NCBI RefSeq assembly: GCF_942548115.1
Contig: NZ_OW824151.1
Span: 124,001 to 188,000 of the forward strand
Origin: Aeromicrobium sp. Leaf245
GTDB lineage: Bacteria > Actinomycetota > Actinomycetes > Propionibacteriales > Nocardioidaceae
Reading direction: 5' to 3'
Length of the DNA: 64,000 nt
Positions 15,404 through 24,554 of the stretch are shown here, piece by piece. Both the position numbers and the translations under genes were made by a program. Each line of letters starts with the position of its first letter. Position 1 is the stretch's first letter. Below the pieces are notes generated by a model. It was not told the origin of the DNA and searched no databases. It was given only the letters and a program-made list of their open reading frames with translations.

Positions 15404-16249
15404 TCAGCCGGGTGCGGTCCGACCAGGGAGCCCCGCCACGGTCGCCGCCCACTCGAGCGACGGACTCGTCCCGAGCGCGTGGCGTTGCGCGGGCCGGGTG
15501 GCGTGGTCGATCAGCAGGCGGCGCAGCACGTCGGTGCGGTCGCCCAGGTAGGCGGACGGGATCGGGATCGCACGACCGCTGCGGTCCGTGGTGTCCACGC
15601 ACCACCACTCCCCTCGTCGCACTCGTTCGAGGCCGGGTGTCCGCTCGAGGCCGAGCGGGTCGACGATCTCGAGCGACTCCCACGACACCCGCGTGGACGC
15701 CGGCCCCCACACGTGCTCGACGCCCTCGGCCGTCAGGAACAGCCCACCCGCCTGCACCCCGCGCCGCGCCATCCAGAGGTTCGGCACGAGCAGGAGGACC
15801 ACGAACCCCGCGCCCAGGAGCGTCCAGGCACTGCTGTCCCCGAGCACCCAGGCCACGCCCTCGCCGACCACCACGATCGAGAACGCCGCGACGACGGCCC
15901 ACGGTCGCGCCAGGGCCCACCCCGGCCGGAGCCATGCGGTGGCGGGACGTCCGGAGGGAGCCGTGGCGAGCACCGGTCCGTCGTCGGCGTGCGGCGCACG
16001 GATCCACCGCCCCACCACGTCGACGGCCACCACCCAGCCGCTCCAGCACGCGAGGCCGAAGACCAGCGAGAGCAGCGGGCGTCCCATGGCCACGGTGACC
16101 GCCCAGACGACGGTGAAGAGCGACGAGAACAGCGTCGTGCCCAGCATCAGCAGCACCGCCCGCCAGGTGCGCCCGGCGTCGAGGGCGCGGCGGACGATGC
16201 CTGGCCCGTTGCGCGCACCCCAGGCGGCCGGTGCGACGAACTGCGCCAT
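15404..16249 (-). CDS. Membrane protein with PH-like soluble tail, function unknown
   Basis: The 281-residue protein has four hydrophobic segments (about residues 30-75 and 115-160) and then a cytosolic C-terminal half rich in beta strands (GLFLTAEGVEHVWGPASTRV, SWESLEIVDPLGL). The latter resembles a bacterial PH-like domain reading surface lipid or protein. I do not recognise a named family. The ATG at 16249 is the only well-placed start before the first membrane segment. It lies 16 bases downstream of the aminotransferase gene and may be co-transcribed with it. Confidence 0.7.
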   Translation of the reverse strand: MAQFVAPAAWGARNGPGIVRRALDAGRTWRAVLLMLGTTLFSSLFTVVWAVTVAMGRPLLSLVFGLACWSGWVVAVDVVGRWIRAPHADDGPVLATAPSGRPATAWLRPGWALARPWAVVAAFSIVVVGEGVAWVLGDSSAWTLLGAGFVVLLLVPNLWMARRGVQAGGLFLTAEGVEHVWGPASTRVSWESLEIVDPLGLERTPGLERVRRGEWWCVDTTDRSGRAIPIPSAYLGDRTDVLRRLLIDHATRPAQRHALGTSPSLEWAATVAGLPGRTAPG

Positions 16250-16265
16250 AGGTCGAGCCCCGTTC

Positions 16266-17414
16266 TCAGTCGAGCACGGCGCCGAGCCGGCCGAAGACGT
16301 CGCGCAGCACGTCGGGCGGGGTCGCGTACGTGAGGCGCGCGCGACCGTCACCGACACCGGACGAGCCGCCGAACGCGAGGCCGGAGGCGAGCGCGACGCG
16401 GGCCCGCTCGAGCAGCACGGCAGCAGGATCCGCGCCGAGGGCGTAGGGGCGCAGGTCGAGCCAAGCCGTGTAGGTGCCGGGGCCGGCGAGGAAGCCGGCG
16501 CGCGGGAGGTGCTCCGCCGCGAGGTCACCGAGCAGCGCCCGGTTCTCCGCGATGTCGGCGCGGAGGGCGTCGAGCCAGGGTCGGCCGTCGGTGAGCGCCG
16601 CGACGTGGGCAAGGGTGCCGAGATGGCTCGGACCGTGGCTCACGATCTCCGGCACCGAGGCGATCTCGTCGGCGGTGGCCGCACCCCCGGCCACCACGGC
16701 CGCCTTGGCGCCCGCGAGGTTGAAGGCCTTCGACGCCGACAGCACGGCATAGGCGTCATCGGTGCCGTCCACGGAGAGGTAGGGCACGAAGACGTCCCGC
16801 CCCGAGGTGGGGGCGAGGGGCGCGTGGATCTCGTCGACGACCACCCGGACCCGGTGCTCGTGCGCCAGCCGAGCAACGGTGCCCAGCTCCTCGGCGGTGT
16901 GCACGACGGCAGTGGGGTTGTGCGGGCTGCACATCAGGTAGGTGGCGCCGGGGCGCTGGGCGAACGTGGCGGCGAGCGCGCCGAGGTCGAGACGCCCGTC
17001 GTCGCCGAGCGGCACCTCCACCAGCGGTCGGCCCACGTGACCGACCGCGTCGAAGAACGGCTGGTAGACCGGCGGGTTCACGATGACCGGCACGTCGGCG
17101 GCGCCGGTGAGCCGCAGCACCTCCTCGATGCCGACCATCACGTCGGCGACGGCGAGCGTGCGTGCCGGGTCGAGCCCGGTCCAGCCCCAGCGGTCGGCGG
17201 CGAAGTCGGCGAGGGCCTCCGCGTACACGCGCGGCTGCGGGTAGCCGGTGTCGCCGCGGGTCACGGCGTCGCTCAGCGCACGCGCCACGGGCTCGGCGAG
17301 CGGCACGTCCATCTCGGCCACGAACATCGGGATGACGTCGGGGTCGTGCATCGTCCACTTGATGCTCGTGCGGCGGCGCAAGTCAGTCAGGGTCAGCTCG
17401 TGCAGCGGGTGCAT
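16266..17414 (-). CDS. patB: MalY/PatB-family aminotransferase (cystathionine beta-lyase)
   Basis: This 382-residue fold-type I PLP enzyme contains [17 protein letters not shown] (the NPTG-like loop), [13 protein letters not shown] with the cofactor-binding Asp, and the Schiff-base lysine in [12 protein letters not shown]. The start, [20 protein letters not shown], is diagnostic for MalY/PatB C-S lyases, which release homocysteine or sulfide from cystathionine or cysteine conjugates. Its length is normal. It is transcribed on the minus strand, probably with the following membrane protein. Confidence 0.9.
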   Translation of the reverse strand: MHPLHELTLTDLRRRTSIKWTMHDPDVIPMFVAEMDVPLAEPVARALSDAVTRGDTGYPQPRVYAEALADFAADRWGWTGLDPARTLAVADVMVGIEEVLRLTGAADVPVIVNPPVYQPFFDAVGHVGRPLVEVPLGDDGRLDLGALAATFAQRPGATYLMCSPHNPTAVVHTAEELGTVARLAHEHRVRVVVDEIHAPLAPTSGRDVFVPYLSVDGTDDAYAVLSASKAFNLAGAKAAVVAGGAATADEIASVPEIVSHGPSHLGTLAHVAALTDGRPWLDALRADIAENRALLGDLAAEHLPRAGFLAGPGTYTAWLDLRPYALGADPAAVLLERARVALASGLAFGGSSGVGDGRARLTYATPPDVLRDVFGRLGAVLD

Positions 17415-17497
17415 GCGGCCAGCGTGCCACTCCCCCGGGACCTTGACACCCGGTCGGGGCTGGGGGACCGTCGGCTCGACCGAGCCGAGGGGGCACC

Positions 17498-17914
17498 GTG
17501 GCGCAGCACCGCCCGACGTCGACGGACCGCGGGCTCAGGCGCGGGTTCGCGCTCGCCTGGGTCTCCTGGGTCGCGGGCCTCGCGGCCTGGGCCTACGCCG
17601 TCGCCACCGGGTTCACCCTCGGCGGAGGGCTCAGTCCGGCGGAGGAGACGCGCGTCCTCGTGGGAGCCACCGTGGCGATCGGGCTGACCACCGTGCTGCC
17701 GGCCATGGGGCTCCTCGCGGCCCTGGTGAACCGACGCGTCGCCGCCGCCCTCGGACTGGGCGTCGCGGTGGCGCTGGCGCTCGTGCCCGTGCTGCTCATC
17801 GGCCCAGCCGTGGCGCGCGACTGGCGCGACCGCACGGCACCCGATCCGCCGTCGGGCGAGCCGAACGGCTGCGTGGCGTTCAGCGGCGGCTCGAACACCT
17901 GCCCCGGGGGCTGA
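17498..17914 (+). CDS. Small hypothetical membrane protein
   Basis: The 138-residue product starts at a GTG. It has three hydrophobic segments (about residues 18-40, 52-76 and 80-103) and an external C-terminal tail with two cysteines ([15 protein letters not shown]) that could form a disulfide. I do not recognise a family. It lies alone between the aminotransferase (divergent) and the dipeptidase gene, which starts 32 bases later and may share its transcript. Confidence 0.62.
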   Translation: MAQHRPTSTDRGLRRGFALAWVSWVAGLAAWAYAVATGFTLGGGLSPAEETRVLVGATVAIGLTTVLPAMGLLAALVNRRVAAALGLGVAVALALVPVLLIGPAVARDWRDRTAPDPPSGEPNGCVAFSGGSNTCPGG

Positions 17915-17946
17915 GCCGGGGCCGTCGCGCTGTCTACCGTGGTCCC

Positions 17947-19032
17947 ATGGACGACGTTCTCGGATCCTTGCTCACCGAGTCGGCAGCCCGCGAGGCCGTG
18001 GCGATCGCGCCGCTCATCGACGGGCACGACGACCTCGCCTGGGAGATGCGCGAGAGCGCCGGCTACTCCGTCGACGGGCTCGACCTGGACCGCGCGGCAG
18101 CGGGCGAGGACCCGGCGTTCCAGACCGACCTGGTCCGGCTGCGTCGCTCGGGGGTCGGCGGCCAGTTCTGGTCCGTCTACGCACCTTGCTCCCAGCGCGG
18201 GGCCGACGCCGTCACGTACACGCTCGAGCAGGTCGACTGGGTGCACCGGCTCGTCGCGCGCTACCCCGACCGGCTCGCGCTCTGCCGCACCGGCGACGAC
18301 GTGCGCGAGTCGTGGGCCTCGGCCCGCCTGGCGTCGCTGCTCGGCGCCGAGGGCGGCCACAGCATCGACGGCTCCCTCGCCGTCCTGCGACAGCTCGCTG
18401 CTCTGGGCGTGCGCTACATGACCCTCACCCACAACGAGAACACCCCGTGGGCCGACTCCGCCACCGACGAGCCCGAGCACGGTGGCCTGACCGACTTCGG
18501 CCGCGACGTGGTGCGCGAGATGAACGCGCTCGGCATGCTCGTCGACCTGTCCCACGTGGCGGCCACGACGATGCACGACGCCCTCGACGTCACCACCGCG
18601 CCGGTGATCTTCAGCCACTCCTCGTGCCGGGCCGTCACCGACCACCCGCGCAACGTCCCCGACGACGTCCTCGAACGGCTCCCCGGCAACGGTGGCGTCC
18701 TCATGGTCACCTACGTGCCGCCGTTCGTGAACGCCGACTTCGGCGCCTGGTTCGCCCACCGTGAGGTCGACCCCACCGACGCCGGCCCCATGCCGCGGGT
18801 CACCGTCGACGACGTCGTCGCGCACGTGGAGCACGCCCGCGAGGTCGTCGGCGTCGACCACCTGGGACTCGGCGGCGACTACGACGGGTTCGAGCTCTTC
18901 CCCGAGGCGATGGGGGACGTGACCGGTCACGCGGTCCTGCTCGACGCGCTCGCTCGGCGCGGGTGGTCGGCCGACGACCTCGCCCGCCTCACCGGGAAGA
19001 ACGTGCTGCGGGTGCTCGACGCGACGTCCTGA
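17947..19032 (+). CDS. Membrane dipeptidase (M19, renal dipeptidase family)
   Basis: The 361-residue metallopeptidase contains the expected binuclear zinc ligands: IDGHDDLAW (HxD), [10 protein letters not shown] with the bridging Glu, [29 protein letters not shown], and [13 protein letters not shown] near the end. M19 enzymes hydrolyse dipeptides, including D-amino-acid-containing ones, and are amidohydrolase-superfamily barrels. The ATG at 17947 gives the normal family length; the longer open frame upstream is not coding. Confidence 0.92.
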   Translation: MDDVLGSLLTESAAREAVAIAPLIDGHDDLAWEMRESAGYSVDGLDLDRAAAGEDPAFQTDLVRLRRSGVGGQFWSVYAPCSQRGADAVTYTLEQVDWVHRLVARYPDRLALCRTGDDVRESWASARLASLLGAEGGHSIDGSLAVLRQLAALGVRYMTLTHNENTPWADSATDEPEHGGLTDFGRDVVREMNALGMLVDLSHVAATTMHDALDVTTAPVIFSHSSCRAVTDHPRNVPDDVLERLPGNGGVLMVTYVPPFVNADFGAWFAHREVDPTDAGPMPRVTVDDVVAHVEHAREVVGVDHLGLGGDYDGFELFPEAMGDVTGHAVLLDALARRGWSADDLARLTGKNVLRVLDATS

Positions 19033-19120
19033 GTCGTCCCACCGAGCGCGTGGCAGACTCGACGTGAGCCAGGACACACCCGGCTCGGACGTCACGTCGG
19101 CCGGCACGTGGGGGGACACG

Positions 19121-20740
19121 ATGGACCAGCGACTCAGCCAGACCGCAGGCAGCGCCGAGGTGCCGCTGCTGGAGACCACGATCGGCGCCGACCTCGCCGC
19201 CACCGTCGCGCGGGTGCCCGACGCCGAGGCACTCGTGGAGTGCGCCACCGGCCGACGCTGGACCTACCGCGAGCTGGCCGCCGACGTCGAGGTGGTGGCC
19301 CGCGGCCTCGCGTCGCTCGGCATCGAGAAGGGCGACCGGGTCGGCATCTGGGCACCGAACTGCGCGGAGTGGACCCTGGTGCAGTACGCCACGGCCCGGC
19401 TCGGCGTGGTGCTCGTGAACGTCAACCCCGCCTACCGCGCGCACGAGCTGGGCTACGTCGTCGGCCAGTCGGGCATGCGCGCGATCGTTGCCGTCCCCGA
19501 GCTCAAGGGCAGCTCGTTCGCCGACATGATCGACGAGGTCCGTCCCGACCACCCCGGCCTCACCGACGTGCTGCTCATCGGCACCCCTTCGTGGGACGCG
19601 CTGCTCGACGCCGGCCGCGCGAGCGACCTCGACGTCGACGCGATCGAGGCCACCCTCGACCCCACGGACCCGATCAACATCCAGTACACGTCGGGCACCA
19701 CCGGCTTCCCCAAGGGCGCCACGCTCTCGCACTGCAACATCCTCAACAACGGCTTCGCCGTGGGCGAGCTGCTGCACTACACGTCCGACGACCGCATCGC
19801 CATCCCCGTGCCCTTCTACCACTGCTTCGGCATGGTGATGGGCAACCTGGCGGCCACCTCGCACGGCGCGACGATGGTGGTCCCGGCGCCGATGTTCGAC
19901 CCCGCCGCCACCCTGCGCGCGGCCGCCGAGGAGCGGTGCACGTCGCTCTACGGCGTGCCCACGATGTTCATCGCGATGCTCGCCGACCCGTCCTTCGACG
20001 ACCACGACCTGTCGGCCCTGCGCACCGGCATCATGGCCGGCTCGCCGTGCCCCGTGGAGGTCATGAAGCAGGTCATCCAGCGGATGGGAGCCGAGGAGGT
20101 CTCGATCTGCTACGGCATGACCGAGACGTCGCCGGTCTCCACGCAGACCCGCACCGACGACAGCGTCGAACGACGCGTGAGCACCGTCGGTCGGGTCCAC
20201 CCGAACCTCGAGACGAAGGTGGTCGACCCGGCCACGGGCGAGGTCGTGCCACGCGGCACGGCCGGCGAGCTCTGCACGCGCGGGTACTCGGTGATGATCG
20301 GCTACTGGCAGGAGCCGGAGAAGACGGCCGAGGCCATCGACGCCGACGGCTGGATGCACACCGGGGACCTGGCCGTCATGGACGACGACGGCTACCTGAG
20401 CATCACCGGACGCATCAAGGACATGGTGATCCGTGGCGGCGAGAACATCTACCCGCGCGAGATCGAGGAGTTCCTGATCACGCATCCCGACGTCCTCGAC
20501 GCCCAGGTCGTCGGCGTGCCCGACGCGAGGTACGGCGAGGAGCTCATGGCGTGGCTGCGCATGCGCGACGGCTCCGAGCCGCTCACCGTGGAGGCCGTCC
20601 GGGACTTCTGCACCGGACGCCTCGCGCACTACAAGGTGCCGCGCTACGTGCACGTGGTCGAGGAGTTCCCGATGACGGTCACCGGCAAGGTGCGCAAGGT
20701 GCAGATGCGCGAGGACGCCCGCGCACTGCTGGGCCTCTGA
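19121..20740 (+). CDS. fadD: Fatty-acyl-CoA synthetase (FadD-type, AMP-forming)
   Basis: This is an acyl-adenylate-forming ligase of about 540 residues. It has the P-loop [19 protein letters not shown], the adenine motif [29 protein letters not shown] with the ribose-binding Asp, [20 protein letters not shown] at the hinge, and the catalytic lysine in [11 protein letters not shown]. It activates a carboxylic acid, most likely a medium- or long-chain fatty acid, for beta-oxidation. The ATG at 19121 gives the usual length; a GTG at 19064 in frame is an alternative. It is convergent with the next gene (4-base gap). Confidence 0.92.
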   Translation: MDQRLSQTAGSAEVPLLETTIGADLAATVARVPDAEALVECATGRRWTYRELAADVEVVARGLASLGIEKGDRVGIWAPNCAEWTLVQYATARLGVVLVNVNPAYRAHELGYVVGQSGMRAIVAVPELKGSSFADMIDEVRPDHPGLTDVLLIGTPSWDALLDAGRASDLDVDAIEATLDPTDPINIQYTSGTTGFPKGATLSHCNILNNGFAVGELLHYTSDDRIAIPVPFYHCFGMVMGNLAATSHGATMVVPAPMFDPAATLRAAAEERCTSLYGVPTMFIAMLADPSFDDHDLSALRTGIMAGSPCPVEVMKQVIQRMGAEEVSICYGMTETSPVSTQTRTDDSVERRVSTVGRVHPNLETKVVDPATGEVVPRGTAGELCTRGYSVMIGYWQEPEKTAEAIDADGWMHTGDLAVMDDDGYLSITGRIKDMVIRGGENIYPREIEEFLITHPDVLDAQVVGVPDARYGEELMAWLRMRDGSEPLTVEAVRDFCTGRLAHYKVPRYVHVVEEFPMTVTGKVRKVQMREDARALLGL

Positions 20741-20744
20741 CCCG

Positions 20745-21812
20745 TCACTCCTGCGACGTCGGCCGCACCCAGGTGTCGGCGTCGATGCCGTAGACCCAGC
20801 GACGGCCGGGCCACTCCGTGAGCGACCACAGCTGCCCACGCTGCGGCCACCACGTGATGTCCTCGGGCCCGGTGGGCAGCACGCCTCGGCGGCGCGTGAG
20901 GGCACCGGGCCGCCCGATCCACAGGTCGCCCGGGTTGTCCTCGCCCGCGCTCGCGGTGATCACCCACGTGCCGTCGACCAGGACGGCACCCTGCATGCGT
21001 GGCGCGACCGCGTCGTGCACCTCGATCGGCACGGCCGGCTCGGTCTCGCCCGAGCGCAGCAGGTGGGTGTCGCGGTCGAGCTCGTAGCGGACCATGCGAT
21101 GGCTGCCGCCCTTGCGGCCGTACTCGCCGGCGACGAGGTGGTCGACGTCGCCCCGGCGGTCGAGCGACATGAACGAGTAGGTCATCGGTCGGACACCGGC
21201 GTCGGTGTCGGCGGCGTAGTGGGTCCGCTGGGGCAGCACGTACCGGTAGCCGCGGGTGCGCCACCGGTTGCGCACGCGGATCACGTCGTCGAGGGCGAAG
21301 ACGCGGACGCCTCCGGAGCTGCCCGCCACGAACAGGTGGTCGCCGTACCAGACGATGCCCCCGGCGTGGACCCGCACGGGACGCAGCAGGTGCAGACCGA
21401 GCACCCGACGCGGTGCCACGAGCAGCACGTGCCGGTAGCGGGGCGCGGCGTCGTCGGCGTGGTCGATGACGGAGATGCGCGAGCCCAGCGTCAACCAGCC
21501 GAGGACGCCGTGCGCGTACCAGCTGACGACGACGACCGGGCGACCCTCGAAGGTGCCCGACTGCGGGTCGGGGCCGTAGGCGTCGGCCGACGTCGTGATG
21601 CCCTGCGGCCACCACCGCTGCGACGTCGCGTCGCGCTCCTCCCACTGCATGCCGCCGACCGCGGCCTCCCCCGGGACCTCGGCGCGGCTGCCCCGACGGT
21701 CGAGGTCGGCCAGGACGCCGCGGAGTCCGACGCGCCGGAACCGTCCGAAGAAGCGCTCGGAGAGACGCCGCGACGGCGGTGCCGGCACGAGTCGGTACGG
21801 GACGGGAGCCAC
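20745..21812 (-). CDS. Conserved hypothetical protein, beta-propeller-like
   Basis: The 355-residue protein is rich in Trp and beta strands with repeating blocks (QGITTSADAYGP, VHAGGIVWYGDHLFVAGSSG, GAVLVDGTWVITASAGEDNPG, RGQLWSLTEWPGRRWVYGID). This suggests a propeller that binds a ligand or polymer. There is no signal peptide, lipobox or catalytic motif I can identify. A GTG at 21812 is the best start since the gene must begin before the divergent hydrolase at 21895; frame conservation seems to begin about there. Function not assigned. Confidence 0.68.
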   Translation of the reverse strand: MAPVPYRLVPAPPSRRLSERFFGRFRRVGLRGVLADLDRRGSRAEVPGEAAVGGMQWEERDATSQRWWPQGITTSADAYGPDPQSGTFEGRPVVVVSWYAHGVLGWLTLGSRISVIDHADDAAPRYRHVLLVAPRRVLGLHLLRPVRVHAGGIVWYGDHLFVAGSSGGVRVFALDDVIRVRNRWRTRGYRYVLPQRTHYAADTDAGVRPMTYSFMSLDRRGDVDHLVAGEYGRKGGSHRMVRYELDRDTHLLRSGETEPAVPIEVHDAVAPRMQGAVLVDGTWVITASAGEDNPGDLWIGRPGALTRRRGVLPTGPEDITWWPQRGQLWSLTEWPGRRWVYGIDADTWVRPTSQE

Positions 21813-21894
21813 CTCCTCACCGTAGGCGCTCGCGGCGACGTCGGCCGAGAACAGCGGTAGCGTCGAGACCCGGGACGGACGACGAGAGGACGAC

Positions 21895-23115
21895 GTGCAG
21901 AAGGCCAGCTCACGCCTGCGTGCGGTTCCGTACACCCTCGGCCGAGTCGTCCTTGCCCTGCTCCTCGCGGTGGCGGCCCTGGGCCAGCTGGTGGCGTGGA
22001 CGTCACCGTCGTGGTGGGTCCCGCTGCTGCAGTACTGGCCGGTGCAGTACGTCGTCCTCGCCACAGGCGTGTGGCGCGACGCACTCGGCGTGTGGAACGT
22101 CGTCCTCGTCGCGATCCTGCTCGGCCTGCTCCTGGCCATCGGTCGGGCCCGCGGCAGCGGCCTGCTGCGACCGGCCACCGTGGTGGCCGCGGCGGTGCTC
22201 GCGTCGTCGCTCGGCCTGTGGTCGTACCAGGTGGTCGACGCCAGGCAGGCGGGCGCGGACGTCGGGGTCTTCGCTCCTGTCGTCCCGTTCCTGAAGGGGA
22301 CGGTCGCCCCCGATCGCAGCGTCACCGTCGGCACGGTCGACGGCACGGACCTCGACGCGGACCTCTACCTCCCCGACGGGACCGGCGACGGCGACGGTGT
22401 CCCGGTGGTCGTCTACGTGCACGGAGGCGGCTTCACGGGTGGCGCCCCGGCACCCAGCCCGTACTACCCGCCGCTGCTCGAGCGGGGCTATGCGGTGCTC
22501 GACGTCAGCTATCGCCTGGCCAGCCCCGAACGTCAGACGTGGGACACCGCCGTCGCCGACGTCGGCTGTGCACTCACGTGGGTCACCACCGAGGGTCCCG
22601 GCGTCGGCCTGGACCCCGAGCGGGTGGGCACCATGGGCGACTCCGCCGGGGGGCAGCTGGCGATCAACGCCGCCAACCTCGGAGCCCTCGAGGAGCTCGA
22701 CCCGTCGTGCCGGACCCGCGGCGAGCTCCCGGAGGTCTCCGCGGTCGTCGCCGGCTACCCCGCGGTGGACGGTTCGGCCGCCTACGACCAGTCCGGGCTC
22801 GGCCGCGCCTACGGCGACCAGTACGTCGGCGGCCCGCCCGAGGAGTACCCCGAGCGGTACGCGCTCACCGACTCCGTGAACCATCTCGGCCGTGGCAACC
22901 CGCCGCTGCTGATCTACCAGGGCAGCGCGGACCACCTGATCCTGCCGGGGCCGGTGCGCGACTTCGCCCGCGCGTCGCAGGAGGCCGGCACCACCACGCG
23001 CTACGTCGAGCTGCCCGGCCAGGAGCACACGACCGGCGGCGGTCTCGGCACCCTGTCGTTCGGCGACCTCGTCGGCCGCGACCTGACGACGCAGTGGTTC
23101 GTCGAGCACCTCTGA
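21895..23115 (+). CDS. Membrane-anchored alpha/beta hydrolase (esterase/lipase)
   Basis: The 406-residue product has three N-terminal hydrophobic segments (residues 15-38, 70-90 and 95-112). An alpha/beta hydrolase domain of the hormone-sensitive-lipase/BD-FAE type follows, with oxyanion motif VYVHGGGFTGG, the nucleophile elbow MGDSAGGQLA, a late Asp (IYQGSADHLILP) and the catalytic His in LPGQEHTTGGG. It probably faces outside and hydrolyses small esters or lipids. The GTG start lies just after AGGACGAC, a usable ribosome site. Confidence 0.88.
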   Translation: MQKASSRLRAVPYTLGRVVLALLLAVAALGQLVAWTSPSWWVPLLQYWPVQYVVLATGVWRDALGVWNVVLVAILLGLLLAIGRARGSGLLRPATVVAAAVLASSLGLWSYQVVDARQAGADVGVFAPVVPFLKGTVAPDRSVTVGTVDGTDLDADLYLPDGTGDGDGVPVVVYVHGGGFTGGAPAPSPYYPPLLERGYAVLDVSYRLASPERQTWDTAVADVGCALTWVTTEGPGVGLDPERVGTMGDSAGGQLAINAANLGALEELDPSCRTRGELPEVSAVVAGYPAVDGSAAYDQSGLGRAYGDQYVGGPPEEYPERYALTDSVNHLGRGNPPLLIYQGSADHLILPGPVRDFARASQEAGTTTRYVELPGQEHTTGGGLGTLSFGDLVGRDLTTQWFVEHL

Positions 23116-23280
23116 GGTAGACGGGCCTCGGGAGCGTCGCGCCCTGCCCGCTGCCGGGCTTCGTCGGGCTGCGCCGGCGCGGGCGGTCGTGGGGCTCGGT
23201 CTCCGAGAGGGCCTCGACCGGGTGACTCCCAGCGCGTCGGCCGGGCCTGCGGGCCTCCGTCGCGCTGGTCCACCCCGAGC

Positions 23281-23326
23281 GGTGGATCCTCAACCGCAGC
23301 AACCCTTCTGGCGTTGAGGATCCACC
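23281..23326. repeat. Palindromic intergenic repeat, copy 1
   Basis: GGTGGATCCTCAAC and GTTGAGGATCCACC are 14-base perfect arms around an 18-base loop. The same arm sequence recurs in a second hairpin 64 bases further on, so this is a repeated element and not only a terminator of the hydrolase gene 165 bases upstream. Confidence 0.85.
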
Positions 23327-23344
23327 ACCCCACCCCGCCCGGAC

Positions 23345-23406
23345 CCCCCATCGGTGGATCCTCAACCGCAGCGCCGCTCCTGAGGTTGAGGATCCACCGA
23401 TGGGGG
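23345..23406. repeat. Palindromic intergenic repeat, copy 2 (23-bp arms)
   Basis: The arms 23345-23367 and 23384-23406 are perfectly complementary over 23 bases, beginning CCCCCATCGGTGGATCC, with a 16-base loop. The inner 14 bases are identical to copy 1, and both loops begin GCAGC. It lies between the 3' ends of the hydrolase and the DUF2277 gene, so it may also end transcription from both. Confidence 0.85.
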
Positions 23407-23485
23407 CGCGGCCGGCGGGCTCGGTCGCGCCGACGGCCCCTGCACCGTCGAGGCCTTTCGGAGAGCACGTCGACGACGAGCTGCG

Positions 23486-23562
23486 GCAGCGCAGCCCCAC
23501 CCCGAGCCCGACCCACAGCAGCGCAGCCCCACCCCAGGCCCGACCGTCAGCAGCGCAGCCTC
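23486..23562. repeat. 32-bp tandem repeat, about 2.4 copies
   Basis: Units starting at 23486, 23518 and 23550 each begin GCAGCGCAGCC. The first two continue with nearly identical CCACCCC...GCCCGACC sequence at a 32-base period. The third decays after about 12 bases. The array is non-coding on both strands and sits downstream of the two palindromes, in the rest of the 487-base gap between 23116 and 23602. Confidence 0.7.
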
Positions 23563-23602
23563 GCCGCCGAGCGCCTAGTGCCGAGTGCCCGCGCGACTCG
23601 CC

Positions 23603-23905
23603 CTACGCCGACCCGACCCCCGTGCGGATCCGCACCTCACGCTCCATGCGCTTCTCGTGGCGCGCGCGACCCTTCAGCGCCTCGGCCTCACGGCTCTTCG
23701 GCGGCGCCTTGGTCACCAGGCCGTCGAGGAGAGTGCGCGTGGCGGCCGCGATGTCGTCGATGGCCTGCTCGAACGCCTCGGCGTTCGCCTGCGAGGGTCT
23801 CGTCGACCCGCTGACCTTGCGCACGAACTGCAGGGCGGCCTCGCGCACCTCGTCGTCAGTGGTCGGCGGCTCGAAGTTGTGGAGCACGCGGATGTTGCGG
23901 CACAT
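23603..23905 (-). CDS. DUF2277 domain-containing protein
   Basis: The 100-residue protein starts MCRNIRVLHNFEPP, the signature of DUF2277, and continues with helices (DDEVREAALQFVRKVSGSTR, AFEQAIDDIAAATRTLLDGL) and a basic tail. The family is small, cytosolic and of unknown role; its conserved N-terminal CRNI may bind metal or nucleic acid. The start is fixed by that conserved N-terminus. It stands alone on the minus strand, 40 bases beyond the FMN reductase gene. Confidence 0.88.
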   Translation of the reverse strand: MCRNIRVLHNFEPPTTDDEVREAALQFVRKVSGSTRPSQANAEAFEQAIDDIAAATRTLLDGLVTKAPPKSREAEALKGRARHEKRMEREVRIRTGVGSA

Positions 23906-23945
23906 CCTCCGACGGTAGCCCCGGCGGGCGGGACGCGGAAGGTCC

Positions 23946-24554
23946 TCAGGCGCCGCGGCTCGGATCGGAGATGCGCAGCATGGTCTCGCTGAACAGGTCG
24001 ATCTCGTCCTCGCGGGTGCGTCCGGTACCCGCACCGCCCAGCAGCGACATCAGCTCGCCGACGGCGCGGTCGACGCGCGACGTGAGCGCACCCTCGCCCT
24101 CGGCGCTCCAGTCGTGCGGCGACGCGAACACGCCGGTCGGCACGGGCACGGCCTGCAGGTAGGCCATGAGCGGACGCATGGCGTGCTCGACGGCCAGCGA
24201 GTGGCGCGCGGTGCCACCGGTGGCGCCGAGCAGCACCGGCTTGCCGATCAGCTGGTCGGGCTCGAGCACGTCGGCGAACGACTTGAAGAGTCCGCCGTAG
24301 GACGCCTGGAAGATCGGCGTGACGAAGCCGAGGGCGTCGGCCGCGCCCACCTGGTCGATCACGTGCTGCAGACGCGGCGACGCGAACCCGGTGAGCGTCG
24401 CGTCGACGACGTCATGGGCGAGCGGTCGCAGCTCGACGACCTCCACGGATGCACCCGGCTCGGCTCGACGGACGCCCGCGGCCATCTGGTCGGCGAGCAG
24501 CCGCGTGGTCGACGGCGAGCCGAGCCCGGCGGAGACGATGACGACGCGGGTCAT
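23946..24554 (-). CDS. NADPH-dependent FMN reductase (CE1759 family)
   Basis: The 202-residue flavodoxin-like reductase has the flavin phosphate loop VSAGLGSPSTTRLLADQM near its start and FVTPIFQASYGGLFKSFADV for the isoalloxazine site, then GKPVLLGATGGTARHSLAVE. It supplies reduced FMN. The start overlaps the stop of the luciferase-like monooxygenase gene (ATGA), and this pairing is the CE1758/CE1759 two-component arrangement known in actinobacteria. The substrate of the pair is not established. Confidence 0.9.
   Translation of the reverse strand: MTRVVIVSAGLGSPSTTRLLADQMAAGVRRAEPGASVEVVELRPLAHDVVDATLTGFASPRLQHVIDQVGAADALGFVTPIFQASYGGLFKSFADVLEPDQLIGKPVLLGATGGTARHSLAVEHAMRPLMAYLQAVPVPTGVFASPHDWSAEGEGALTSRVDRAVGELMSLLGGAGTGRTREDEIDLFSETMLRISDPSRGA

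Noticed and set aside
15588-17687. A 699-codon plus-strand frame opposite the MalY/PatB aminotransferase
   Set aside because: The minus strand shows complete PLP-enzyme motifs. The plus-strand frame is low-complexity.
18989-20905. A 638-codon minus-strand frame opposite fadD
   Set aside because: fadD on the plus strand has every family motif. The antisense frame has shadow composition and no motif.
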